In this document: positions 32,677 through 41,253 of the stretch, piece after piece
How positions within the stretch are numbered: position 1 is the first letter of the stretch
Layout of the letters: the number at the start of each line of letters is the position of its first letter
Source: Sedimentitalea sp042687825
GTDB taxonomy: Bacteria > Pseudomonadota > Alphaproteobacteria > Rhodobacterales > Rhodobacteraceae
NCBI RefSeq assembly: GCF_042687825.1
Contig: NZ_JBHUQE010000002.1
Location: 62,001 to 126,000, forward strand
DNA length: 64,000 nt
Direction of reading: 5' to 3'
Made by a program: the position numbers and the translations under genes
The notes under the pieces: model-generated
The model's database searches: none
What the model was told of the DNA's origin: nothing
Seen by the model: the letters and a program-made list of their open reading frames with translations, nothing else

Positions 32677-33900
32677 GTGGATTACGCTGCGAAACTCGAC
32701 ACGGCCATCGCGCGCCTGCATCAGGAAGGCCGCTACAGGACCTTTATCGACATCGAACGCCGCAAGGGCCAGTTCCCACATGCGGTCTGGACGCGTCCGG
32801 ATGGCGGCGAACAGGAAATCACCGTCTGGTGCGGCAACGACTATCTGGGCATGGGGCAGAATCCGGTGGTTCTGGCGGCGATGCAAGAGGCGATTGAGGC
32901 CACAGGCGCCGGGTCGGGCGGCACCCGCAACATTTCCGGCACCACCGTCTATCACAAGCGACTCGAGGCAGAGCTGGCCGATCTGCATGGCAAGGAAAGC
33001 GCGCTGCTGTTCACCAGCGCCTATATCGCCAATGACGCCACGCTTTCGACCCTGCCCAAGCTGTTTCCGGGCCTGATCATCTATTCGGACGAATTGAACC
33101 ACGCCAGCATGATCGAGGGCGTGCGCCGCAACGGCGGTGCCAAGCGCATCTTCCGGCATAACGATGTCGCGCATCTGCGCGAGCTGCTGGCCGCCGACGA
33201 TCCCGACGCGCCCAAGCTGATCGCCTTCGAATCGGTCTATTCGATGGATGGCGATTTCGGTCCGATCGAGGCAATCTGCGACCTGGCGGACGAATTTAAT
33301 GCATTGACTTATATCGATGAAGTCCACGCCGTCGGCATGTACGGCCCGCGCGGCGCCGGGGTTGCCGAGCGCGACCGGCTGATGCACCGGCTGGACATCA
33401 TCAACGGTACTCTGGCCAAGGCCTATGGCGTCATGGGCGGCTATATCGCTGCCAGCCACAAGATGTGTGACGCGATCCGATCCTATGCGCCGGGCTTCAT
33501 CTTTACCACCTCGCTGCCGCCCGCGGTGGCGGCCGGGGCGGCGGCGTCCGTGGCCTATCTGAAACAGGCGCCCGAGCTGCGCGAAAAACACCAGACACAA
33601 GCCAGAATACTGAAAACACGCCTGAAAGCGCTGGGCCTGCCGATCATCGATCACGGCAGCCATATCGTGCCGGTGATCGTCGGCGATCCGGTCCACACGA
33701 AAAAGTTGAGCGACATGCTGCTGCAGGATCACGGCATCTATGTTCAGCCGATCAACTATCCGACGGTTCCGCGCGGCACCGAGCGCTTGCGCTTTACGCC
33801 GTCGCCGGTACATGGGCCCGGCGAGATGGACAAACTGATCCAGGCGATGGACGCGCTGTGGTCCCATTGTGCGCTGAATCGCGCCGAGTTGAGCGCCTGA
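32677..33900 (+). CDS. hemA: 5-aminolevulinate synthase
   Basis: First enzyme of the Shemin (C4) route to heme and related tetrapyrroles: glycine plus succinyl-CoA to 5-aminolevulinate, using PLP, in the cytosol. The 407-residue length and the N-terminus (DYAAKLDTAIARLHQEG, RYRTFIDIERRKG) match Rhodobacter HemA. The glycine-rich GAGSGGTRNISGT segment, IDEVHAVGMYGPRGAG (cofactor aspartate) and LAKAYGVMGGYIAAS with Schiff-base lysine K248 are all present. The start is GTG 32677, with GGAGG at 32666-32670. An FnrL box upstream suggests oxygen-dependent control. Confidence 0.97.
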   Translation: MDYAAKLDTAIARLHQEGRYRTFIDIERRKGQFPHAVWTRPDGGEQEITVWCGNDYLGMGQNPVVLAAMQEAIEATGAGSGGTRNISGTTVYHKRLEAELADLHGKESALLFTSAYIANDATLSTLPKLFPGLIIYSDELNHASMIEGVRRNGGAKRIFRHNDVAHLRELLAADDPDAPKLIAFESVYSMDGDFGPIEAICDLADEFNALTYIDEVHAVGMYGPRGAGVAERDRLMHRLDIINGTLAKAYGVMGGYIAASHKMCDAIRSYAPGFIFTTSLPPAVAAGAAASVAYLKQAPELREKHQTQARILKTRLKALGLPIIDHGSHIVPVIVGDPVHTKKLSDMLLQDHGIYVQPINYPTVPRGTERLRFTPSPVHGPGEMDKLIQAMDALWSHCALNRAELSA

Positions 33901-34023
33901 TCCCAAGCCTGTGTGCAAATCGCATGCGCTGTGTTAATGTAGTCGAAACAAAAACGTGAACGAGTCGGTGGGACGACTCAAGGCGTTGCGACAGACCTCG
34001 GCAGGCAAAATGGGGCAGCAGGC

Positions 34024-35259
34024 ATGATTGGGCGCAAACAGACGCGCAAGTCAGAAGACGAAGTAGAGGTTGTCAGACCGAAGGGGTTTGACGACTTTGA
34101 ACTGCGTCTTGGTGATACGATGCGCGGCGAGCGTGCAACCATGGGTAAATCGCTGCTGGATGTGCAGCGGGAATTGCGAATCAAGGCCAGTTATATCGCC
34201 GCGATCGAGAACTCGGATCCGTCGGCCTTTGATACACCGGGCTTTATCGCCGGCTACGTGCGTTCGTATGCGCGGTATCTGGGCATGGACCCGGACGTGG
34301 CCTTTACCGCCTTTTGCGAGGAAAGCGGTTTTTCCGTCGCGCATGGCATGTCCGCCGCCGCCTCTGTGGTCAAGAAATCCGATGCCCCTTCGCGCAAGCC
34401 AAATGGCGGTGTACGCGATCCGTTCACCGCGCCCAACACGCCTTTCATTCCCTCCCGTCAGGGGGTGTTGAGCGGCATTGAACCGGGCGCCATCGGGTCG
34501 GTTCTGGTGCTGGTAGCGCTGATCGGCGGCATTGGCTATGGTGGCTGGTCGGTTCTGAAACAGGTGCAGCAGGTGCAATTTGCGCCGGTCGAGCAGACGC
34601 CGGTGGTGTTGTCCGATCTCGATCCGATCCGCGATGCGCTGCGCGGCGCCGCAGATCCTGATCAGGACGAGACGGTTCTGGCCGACGGTGGCGACGGGCT
34701 GGTTTTGCCCAGTGCCGAGGCGCTGGATCGGCTCTATCGGCCGCAGGCGCTGGACGTGCCGGTGCTGGTGGCGCGGGACGCGCCGATCTCGACGCTGAAC
34801 CCGCGCAATGTCGGAGCCTTCAGCCAGCCGGAACTGCCGCATGTGCAGGTGGCCGAGCGCGGCGATTACGATCCGCGCCAGTTCGGGCCGATGCCGCAGC
34901 CGCAGGTCGTCGAAGAGGCGGCGCCGCAGTTGCGCATGGTTGCCGTGCGCCCGTCCTGGGTGCGGGTCAGTGCCGCCGATGGCACGGTGATCTTCGAAGG
35001 TATCCTGGAAGGCGGGCAGAGCTATCCGGTGCCCGCGACCGAAGAGCCGCCGGTACTGCGGGCCGGCGAATCCGGTGCCATCTATTTCGCGCTGGCGGAC
35101 AAGCATTTCGGCCCGGTGGGCGAGCGCGGCACCGTGACCTCGAATCTGCCTCTGTCGATCGATGCGGTTCAGACCCGGTTCCAGGTTGCCGATCTGGAAC
35201 AGGATCGCGACCTTGCCCGTATGGTCGCCGAGGCGCAGACGGTGGTCGCACAACCCTGA
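34024..35259 (+). CDS. RodZ-like helix-turn-helix membrane protein (DUF4115)
   Basis: A 411-residue protein with an N-terminal XRE-like helix-turn-helix (LRLGDTMRGERATMGKSLLDVQRELRIKASYIAAIE), as in RodZ. Residues 25-100 are followed by a linker, one membrane span (IGSVLVLVALIGGIGYGGWSV, about 160-180) and a C-terminal DUF4115 beta domain (RPSWVRVSAADGTVIFEGIL, GESGAIYFALADKHFGPVGE). RodZ links the MreB cytoskeleton to the membrane; this version may do the same, but its fit is by domain layout only. A perfect 6-bp hairpin (33962-33979) lies in the leader. ispG follows 115 bases downstream, a frequent pairing. Confidence 0.82.
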   Translation: MIGRKQTRKSEDEVEVVRPKGFDDFELRLGDTMRGERATMGKSLLDVQRELRIKASYIAAIENSDPSAFDTPGFIAGYVRSYARYLGMDPDVAFTAFCEESGFSVAHGMSAAASVVKKSDAPSRKPNGGVRDPFTAPNTPFIPSRQGVLSGIEPGAIGSVLVLVALIGGIGYGGWSVLKQVQQVQFAPVEQTPVVLSDLDPIRDALRGAADPDQDETVLADGGDGLVLPSAEALDRLYRPQALDVPVLVARDAPISTLNPRNVGAFSQPELPHVQVAERGDYDPRQFGPMPQPQVVEEAAPQLRMVAVRPSWVRVSAADGTVIFEGILEGGQSYPVPATEEPPVLRAGESGAIYFALADKHFGPVGERGTVTSNLPLSIDAVQTRFQVADLEQDRDLARMVAEAQTVVAQP

Positions 35260-35374
35260 TTCGGCCCCGCCCTGATCCGACATCGCGCCGCGCGGCATTG
35301 CCGTCGGCGGGTTCCGGGTTTATCTAGCCCCCAGAACCCGACCCTGACCCCTATACGGAAAGCGGACCCGTCCC

Positions 35375-36505
35375 ATGTCGCTGAACACCGTGCGCCCCTG
35401 GCGCAACATCTACCGCCGAGAGTCCCGCCGGATCATGGTGGGTGACGTGCCCGTCGGCGGCGGCGCCCCGATCGCTGTTCAGACCATGACCAATACGCTG
35501 ACGACGGATGTGGCGGCGACAGTGGCGCAGGTACAGGCCGCGGCCGAGGCCGGCGCCGACATCGTGCGCGTCTCGGTGCCCGATCAGGCCTCGTCGCGGG
35601 CATTGAAAGAGATCGTTGCCGAAAGCCCGGTGCCGATCGTGGCCGACATTCATTTCCACTATAAGCGCGGCATCGAGGCCGCCGAGGCCGGTGCGGCCTG
35701 CCTGCGCATCAATCCGGGCAATATCGGCGATGAAAAGCGGGTCAAGGAGGTCATTCAGGCGGCCCGGGACCATGCCTGTTCGATCCGCATCGGCGTCAAT
35801 GCGGGCAGCCTGGAAAAACATCTGCTGGACAAATATGGCGAACCCTGTCCCGACGCGATGGTCGAAAGCGGGCTGGAACATATCCGCATCCTGCAGGACA
35901 ACGATTTCCACGACTTCAAGATCAGCGTAAAGGCCTCGGATGTGTTCATGTCGGCGGCGGCCTATCAGCAACTGGCCGAAGCTACCGACGCGCCGATCCA
36001 TCTGGGCATCACCGAGGCCGGCGGGCTGGTCAGCGGCACGATCAAATCGGCGATCGGGCTGGGCAACCTGCTGTGGATGGGCATCGGCGACACCATCCGT
36101 GTCAGCCTGTCCGCCGATCCGGTGCAAGAGGTCAAGGTCGGGTTCGAGATCCTGAAATCGCTGGGTCTGCGCCATCGCGGCGTCAATATCATCAGTTGCC
36201 CCAGCTGTGCCCGGCAGGGGTTTGACGTGATCAAGACGGTCGAGATGCTGGAAGCCCGGCTGGAACATATCAAGACGCCGATGAGCCTCAGCATCATCGG
36301 CTGTGTGGTGAACGGCCCCGGCGAGGCCTTGATGACCGATGTCGGTTTCACCGGCGGCGGCGCTGGCAGCGGCATGGTCTATCTGGCCGGCAAGCAGAGC
36401 CACAAGCTGGATAATGACGCGATGGTCGATCACATCGTCGAGCAGGTGGAAAAGAAGGCCGCCGAGATCGAGGCCGACGCGCAACGCGCCCGCGCCGCCG
36501 AGTAA
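35375..36505 (+). CDS. ispG: 4-hydroxy-3-methylbut-2-en-1-yl diphosphate synthase (flavodoxin/ferredoxin)
   Basis: Seventh step of the non-mevalonate isoprenoid pathway: it reduces MEcPP to HMBPP with a 4Fe-4S cluster. The 376-residue product has the TIM-barrel part (PVGGGAPIAVQTMTNTLTTD at the start, VPIVADIHFHYK) and a C-terminal iron-sulfur part. The cluster ligands C275 and C278 (CPSC), C310 (GCVVNGPGEA) and E317 are all present, as the family requires. The start codon follows a GGAAAGCGG stretch. The RodZ-like gene is directly upstream. Confidence 0.97.
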   Translation: MSLNTVRPWRNIYRRESRRIMVGDVPVGGGAPIAVQTMTNTLTTDVAATVAQVQAAAEAGADIVRVSVPDQASSRALKEIVAESPVPIVADIHFHYKRGIEAAEAGAACLRINPGNIGDEKRVKEVIQAARDHACSIRIGVNAGSLEKHLLDKYGEPCPDAMVESGLEHIRILQDNDFHDFKISVKASDVFMSAAAYQQLAEATDAPIHLGITEAGGLVSGTIKSAIGLGNLLWMGIGDTIRVSLSADPVQEVKVGFEILKSLGLRHRGVNIISCPSCARQGFDVIKTVEMLEARLEHIKTPMSLSIIGCVVNGPGEALMTDVGFTGGGAGSGMVYLAGKQSHKLDNDAMVDHIVEQVEKKAAEIEADAQRARAAE

Positions 36506-36608
36506 CCCTGGCACCGCAGCACCGCGAGACACGACCGGCGTCGGCGGCGGTCTTGAAATGTCCAGATTTGGATGCTATGTTTGAAATCGGACATATAGGA
36601 ACATAACC

Positions 36609-37139
36609 ATGCCCCGTGCCGCCCGGCTGCCAAAGGAATTGCCGCATCATGATGCCGCGCCGCAGATGGTCGCGCCTCAGGACATGGACACGGCCCGGCG
36701 GCGGCGGCTGTCGGGGCCGGGTCTGCGCAGCTTTCTGAACATCGCCGATGCCTGGCAGCTCAGCGAAAAGGAACGGCTGGCCATGCTCGGCCAGCCTTCG
36801 CGCTCGACCTATTACGGCTGGGTGAAAAAGGCCCAGGGCGGCGAGTCCCTGACACTGGGCATTGACATTCTGTTGCGGATTTCCGCCATTCTGGGCGTGC
36901 ACAAGGCGCTGACGATCCTGTTTCAACAACCCGATCAGGCGCTGTCCTGGCTGCGCGGGCCGCATGCGGGGCTGCCGTTTTCCGGTCAGGCGCCGATCAG
37001 CCTGATGCGGTCGGGCACGCAGGACGGGCTGTTGCTGGTACGCCGCTATCTGGACGCCTGGCGCGGCGGCTTTGCCAGCCAGCCGGATCCCTCCGTGCCC
37101 ATCGAGCCTGTCGACCGTGAATCCATCGTCTTTGGCTGA
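36609..37139 (+). CDS. Antitoxin, MbcA/ParS/Xre type (DUF2384)
   Basis: A 176-residue DNA-binding antitoxin. The middle holds an Xre-like helix-turn-helix (AWQLSEKERLAMLGQPSRSTYYGWV, residues about 50-75) followed by LGIDILLRISAILGVHKALTILF. The C-terminal DUF2384 domain shows ALSWLRGPHAGLPFSGQAPISLMRSG, where the PHAGLPFSG-like piece recurs across the family. The N-terminus is basic. It precedes and slightly overlaps a RES-domain gene, the classic order of this toxin-antitoxin type. Such antitoxins bind their own promoter, so the 100 bases upstream should hold an operator. Confidence 0.87.
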   Translation: MPRAARLPKELPHHDAAPQMVAPQDMDTARRRRLSGPGLRSFLNIADAWQLSEKERLAMLGQPSRSTYYGWVKKAQGGESLTLGIDILLRISAILGVHKALTILFQQPDQALSWLRGPHAGLPFSGQAPISLMRSGTQDGLLLVRRYLDAWRGGFASQPDPSVPIEPVDRESIVFG

Positions 37140-37821
37140 ACGCGTGCAGCCAGACGACTTTCCACGGGCCGAGGCCCCGCCGCGGACACACCGCGCCATT
37201 CCCAGCCGATTTCCGCCAGTCGCGGCGTTTGACACGGTCACCTCGCCGGACGATCTGGCCGCGGTGATGGAGCTGGAAGGCTGGACCAACGACCGTCTGG
37301 TGGCGCATCGTCTGCGCCGATTGCCGCCTCGGGACTGGGTGTTCGGCCGGCCGAATTCCAGCGTCGTGATGGCGGCCTTTCTGCATGGCAGCCCCGCCGG
37401 AGCCCGGTTTTCGGGTCGCGATCTGGGGGCCTGGTATTGCGCCGCGACCGCCGAAACCGCGCTGATCGAAGTGCTGAACGGGCTGCGCCGCGAGGTGACG
37501 CTGTCGGGGCTGACCGAGATGACGGCGGAGTATCGCGGTTATCTCGGCCGCCTGTCGGGCTGGTTCGTCGATATCCGCGGCCGCGCTGATGCGTTGCACA
37601 ATCCGGACAGCTATGCCGCCGGGCAGGTGTTCGGCGAACAGGTCCGCGCCTCGGCGCAGGCCGGAATCAGCTATGACAGCGTCCGCGATCCCGGCGGCTG
37701 GAACCTGGTCTGCTATCGCCCGCCGCAGATCCGCGCGGTGACGCAGGGCGCCCATTGGCGGGTGCGGATCGGGCAGACCGGCAAGGTGTTCGTGGAAACG
37801 CTGGAGCAGGGTGGCGGCTAG
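37132..37821 (+). CDS. RES-domain toxin (NAD+-degrading type)
   Basis: Toxin partner of the DUF2384 antitoxin. RES toxins are known to break down NAD+ (NAD phosphorylase or hydrolase). The RES domain is visible as AGARFSGRDLGAWYCAATAETALIEVLNG, an R...Y...E...E/S pattern, then VFGEQVRASAQAGISYDSVRDPGGWNLVCYRP near the end. The start is uncertain: TTG 37132 overlaps the antitoxin stop and is used here; GTG 37117 and GTG 37144 are alternatives, and none has a strong ribosome site. Toxin translation is then probably coupled to the antitoxin. The catalytic part seems intact. Confidence 0.82.
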   Translation: MAERVQPDDFPRAEAPPRTHRAIPSRFPPVAAFDTVTSPDDLAAVMELEGWTNDRLVAHRLRRLPPRDWVFGRPNSSVVMAAFLHGSPAGARFSGRDLGAWYCAATAETALIEVLNGLRREVTLSGLTEMTAEYRGYLGRLSGWFVDIRGRADALHNPDSYAAGQVFGEQVRASAQAGISYDSVRDPGGWNLVCYRPPQIRAVTQGAHWRVRIGQTGKVFVETLEQGGG

Positions 37822-37878
37822 CGGTTCGCCGGGCTGCCAGGTTCAAGGGGAGACCGGGGCGCGTGCCCCGACCGCGCC

Positions 37879-38628
37879 CTAGTTGCCGCGCTTGTCGGCG
37901 ACGATCTGCGCCAGCTGATCGGCAGGCAGATAGCCGCGCAGCATCTCGTCCTGCAGCACAAAGGTCGGGGTGCCGCCGATCTGCAGCCGTTGCGCCAGCG
38001 CGCGGGTGGCGGCGATCTCGGCGCTGACCTCGGCACTGTCCATGCGGGCCAGGATCGCGTCGCTGTCCAGCCCCAGCCCGTCCGACAGGCGCCGCAGGGT
38101 CACGTCGGTGGGTTCGCCGCTGAACGCCATCAAGGCGTCATGCACCTGTTCATAGGCGGTATCGCCGGCGACCTGACGCGTGGCGATGGCAAAGCGCGAG
38201 GAAATCACCGAGGCCTCGCCCAGGATCGGGAGCTCCTTGACGATCAGGCGGATATTGCCGTCGCCGGCCAGCAGCTTGGCGACCTCGGGTTTGGCCTTGC
38301 GGCAATAGCCACAGCGGTAATCCATGAACTCGACCAGGGTGATGTCGCCGTTCGGATTGCCGCCGACCCAGGAAAAGCCGTCATTGAACAGGGCGTCGGC
38401 ATTGGCCTGCACCAGGGCCTCGTCGGCCTGCGCCTGGGCCTGGGCCTTGCGCTCTTCCAGCTGGTTGACGGCCTCGATGATCACCTCTGGATTGTCCAGC
38501 AAATAGGCCCGGACCTCGGCGCGAAACGCGGCGCGTTCGCTGTCGGTCATCTTGGCCGCGTCAAAGGCGGTGGCCGGCCCGGCCAACAGGGCCAGCGCGG
38601 TCAGGGCGGGGACGGCAAAGCGGATCAT
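37879..38628 (-). CDS. DsbA-family thiol:disulfide protein
   Basis: Periplasmic thioredoxin-fold oxidoreductase, 249 residues, with a signal peptide (MIRFAVPALTALALLAGPATA). A helical N-terminal extension (residues 25-80) of the type seen in Com1/ScsC-like proteins may drive oligomerisation. The active site is C106-G-Y-C109 in FMDYRCGYCRK, with the cis-proline motif GGTPTF later on. Its ATG overlaps the stop of the M48 protease gene by 4 bases, so both are made from one transcript. A shared role in periplasmic protein quality control is likely. Confidence 0.88.
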   Translation of the reverse strand: MIRFAVPALTALALLAGPATAFDAAKMTDSERAAFRAEVRAYLLDNPEVIIEAVNQLEERKAQAQAQADEALVQANADALFNDGFSWVGGNPNGDITLVEFMDYRCGYCRKAKPEVAKLLAGDGNIRLIVKELPILGEASVISSRFAIATRQVAGDTAYEQVHDALMAFSGEPTDVTLRRLSDGLGLDSDAILARMDSAEVSAEIAATRALAQRLQIGGTPTFVLQDEMLRGYLPADQLAQIVADKRGN

Positions 38629-40004
38629 CGTTTCTTCCTTTTCTCAAACTGTTCTGCGGCAATGAGCACATCCTGCGCCCGTTGCCAAGGGACCGAGCCG
38701 CGTGGCAGAAGCCCGACGGCGCGTCGCGCCTGTTGTCCGGCATCGCGCATCCGGCCCTGCAACGCGTAGCGTTCGGCAGTGACCAGCGTGGCCATGCCGT
38801 TGTCGCCTGTCCGGGCATAGGCCAGCGCCAGATCGCGCAGCACACGGCTGTCGCGAAAATCCCGCGCCCGGCTCTTTTCCAGCGGTTCCAGCGCCGCGCG
38901 GGGCTGGCCGGCGGCCAGCAGGGCGCGGCCATACCCGCCCAGGATCATCGCGTTGCGCGGTGCCAGTTCGACAGCGCGGCGATTGGCGGACAGGGCAGCC
39001 TCCATCTGCCGGTTCTCCAGCATTATCTGACCCTTGAGGTCCAGATAATAGGCGTCGCCGGGCCGCAAGGCCAGTACGGCATCGATCGCCTTGCGCGCCC
39101 GGGCCAGATCGTTGAGCCGGTGATAGGCGACGGCTTCGCGCATCAGACGCACGTCCTCGAACGCATCCTCTGCGGACCGACGCAGGGTCCATTTGGGCGC
39201 ACGCGTAAAGGCCGACAGCTTGCCCCGCACCCGGGCGAACCAATAGGCATTCGCTGTCCGGTTCGGGGGATCACCGCTGCCATGGGCGGCGACATAAGCC
39301 TCGGCGGCGCGGATGCGGTCGCGGGTCAGCGGGTGCGATTGCATGTACGGGTCCTGGCGGTCGAGGCTCAGCGAGACCTGCCCCTGAAAGGTCTTGTGCA
39401 GATCGACCAGCCCCTGCGGGTTCAGCCCGGCATTGCGCATGTAGGCGGCCGCCGAACGGTCCGCGGCGGCTTCTTCGGCCCGGGTGTGTGAGAGAAACCC
39501 GCGCATCGCCGACGTGGCCGTTCCGATGGCAATCCCGCCGGCGGCATTGCCGGCCCCGGCGGCGGCGGCAATCACAGCCAGCGCCGTACCCAGTCCGGCA
39601 GCGGTGCGGGCGCTGCGCAGGTTGCCCATGCGGCGGGCGATATGACCGTTGGCGATATGGGCGGCCTCATGCGCAATCACCGCCTGCAGCATGTCGCTGG
39701 ATTGTACTTTGAGGATCAGGCCGTAATGCACGAAAATCGTTTGTCCATCGATCACAAAGGCGTTCAACGAACTGTCATTGACAACCAGGATCCGCACCCG
39801 GTTCGGGTTTAGACCGGCCGCCCGCAGAACCGGCGCCGACAGTTGCGACAGCCCGTGTTCGATATCGGCATCGCGCAGCAAGGTGATCGCGGCGGCGGGG
39901 ACGGTGGACACAAGATACAGCACCACGGTCAGCGCGTGGAGGCGGCCCGTGCTGCGGCCCAAGCCAAGGATTGACGCCAGCCGGGATAAACGGTCAATAC
40001 GCAT
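38625..40004 (-). CDS. M48 family metalloprotease with TPR-like tail (BepA/YfgC type)
   Basis: Periplasmic zinc protease of 459 residues from the ATG at 40004. The N-terminus has a signal-like hydrophobic stretch (ALTVVLYLVSTVPAAA). The zinc motif is H112-E-A-A-H116 (AVIAHEAAHIANGHIARR), with a downstream EEAAADRSAA glutamate as third ligand and a DPYMQSHPLTRDRI segment of the family. From about residue 280 the protein is helical and TPR-like (RAVELAPRNAMILGGYGRALLAAGQPRAALEPLE). E. coli BepA, of the same build, assembles or degrades outer-membrane proteins. It is divergent from an aminotransferase gene with only 22 bases between start codons, so promoters must overlap or lie inside the genes. 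Confidence 0.87.
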   Translation of the reverse strand: MRIDRLSRLASILGLGRSTGRLHALTVVLYLVSTVPAAAITLLRDADIEHGLSQLSAPVLRAAGLNPNRVRILVVNDSSLNAFVIDGQTIFVHYGLILKVQSSDMLQAVIAHEAAHIANGHIARRMGNLRSARTAAGLGTALAVIAAAAGAGNAAGGIAIGTATSAMRGFLSHTRAEEAAADRSAAAYMRNAGLNPQGLVDLHKTFQGQVSLSLDRQDPYMQSHPLTRDRIRAAEAYVAAHGSGDPPNRTANAYWFARVRGKLSAFTRAPKWTLRRSAEDAFEDVRLMREAVAYHRLNDLARARKAIDAVLALRPGDAYYLDLKGQIMLENRQMEAALSANRRAVELAPRNAMILGGYGRALLAAGQPRAALEPLEKSRARDFRDSRVLRDLALAYARTGDNGMATLVTAERYALQGRMRDAGQQARRAVGLLPRGSVPWQRAQDVLIAAEQFEKRKKR

Positions 40005-40026
40005 GGCCGCACCATGGGAGAAGCAC

Positions 40027-41172
40027 ATGCGAAACTCAACCAGGTCACAGGTCGATCCCTTTATTGTGATGGACGTGATGGAGGCCGCCCGCCGCGCCGA
40101 AGAGGCCGGGCAGCGGATCATCCACATGGAAGTCGGCCAGCCCGGCACCGGCGCTCCGAAACAGGCGATGCGGGCGCTGGCGGGGGCGCTGGAAAGCGAC
40201 TCGCTGGGTTATACCGTGGCCTTGGGGTTGCCGGCATTGCGGCGGCGCATCGCGCGGCTCTATGGCGAATGGTATGATGTCGATCTCAATCCCGACCGGG
40301 TGGTGATCACGCCGGGCTCGTCGGGCGGGTTCATCCTGGCCTTTACGGCGCTGTTTGACACCGGCGACCGCGTCGGCATCGGCGCGCCGGGCTATCCCAG
40401 CTATCGCCAGATCCTGCGGGCGCTGGATCTGGTGCCGGTCGACCTGCCGACCTTGCCGGAAAACCGCCTGCAGCCGGTTCCGGACGACTTTGCCGGGCTG
40501 GATCTGGCCGGGTTGATGGTGGCCTCGCCGGCCAACCCGTCCGGCACCATGCTGAACCGCGCCGCGATGGGCGCGCTGGTCGAAGCGGCCCGGGCGCAGG
40601 GTGCGGCGTTCATCAGCGACGAGATCTATCACGGCATCGAATACGAGGCCAAGGCGGTGACCGCGCTGGAGCTGACAGACGAGTGCTATGTGATCAATTC
40701 CTTCTCGAAATATTTCAGCATGACCGGCTGGCGGGTCGGCTGGCTGGTGGTGCCCGAGGATCACGTGCGGGTGCTCGAGCGGATCGCGCAGAACATGTTC
40801 ATCTGCGCGCCCCATGCCAGCCAGGTGGCGGCGCTGGCGGCGATGAATTGCGACGCCGAATTGCAGGCCAATCTCGATGTCTATCGGGCCAACCGGGCGC
40901 TGATGCTGCGCGGGTTGCCCGAGGCCGGGTTTCACAAGATCGCGCCGCCGGATGGAGCTTTCTATGTCTATGCGGATGTCTCGGACCTGACCGATGACAG
41001 CCGTGCCCTGGCCGCCGAGATCCTCGCGCAGGCAGGGGTGGCGGTCACGCCGGGTCTGGATTTCGACCCCGCGCGCGGCCATACCACGCTGCGGTTTTCC
41101 TATGCCCGGGCGACCGCGGATATCCAGGAAGGGCTGGCACGGCTCAAGGCCTTTATGCAGGCGCGCGGTTAG
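40027..41172 (+). CDS. Class I/II aminotransferase (PLP)
   Basis: A 381-residue cytosolic aminotransferase of fold type I. Motifs: GQPGTGAPKQAM near residue 35, VVITPGSSGGFILAFTALF, ASPANPSGTMLN (N/P motif), FISDEIYHGIEYE with the cofactor aspartate, and NSFSKYFSMTGWRVGW with Schiff-base lysine K228. A late RFSYA arginine probably binds the substrate carboxylate. GGGAGAAG lies 5 bases before the ATG; the frame is open 83 codons upstream inside the divergent gene, which I discount. The amino donor is unknown; aspartate- or aromatic-type are both possible. Confidence 0.87.
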   Translation: MRNSTRSQVDPFIVMDVMEAARRAEEAGQRIIHMEVGQPGTGAPKQAMRALAGALESDSLGYTVALGLPALRRRIARLYGEWYDVDLNPDRVVITPGSSGGFILAFTALFDTGDRVGIGAPGYPSYRQILRALDLVPVDLPTLPENRLQPVPDDFAGLDLAGLMVASPANPSGTMLNRAAMGALVEAARAQGAAFISDEIYHGIEYEAKAVTALELTDECYVINSFSKYFSMTGWRVGWLVVPEDHVRVLERIAQNMFICAPHASQVAALAAMNCDAELQANLDVYRANRALMLRGLPEAGFHKIAPPDGAFYVYADVSDLTDDSRALAAEILAQAGVAVTPGLDFDPARGHTTLRFSYARATADIQEGLARLKAFMQARG

Positions 41173-41253
41173 CGGCGATTGCAACCCTGCCGGCGTCGGG
41201 TATCCTTGCCCCAGAGGCCGCGAACGGTCCAAGACAGGACGGGAATCACTGAT

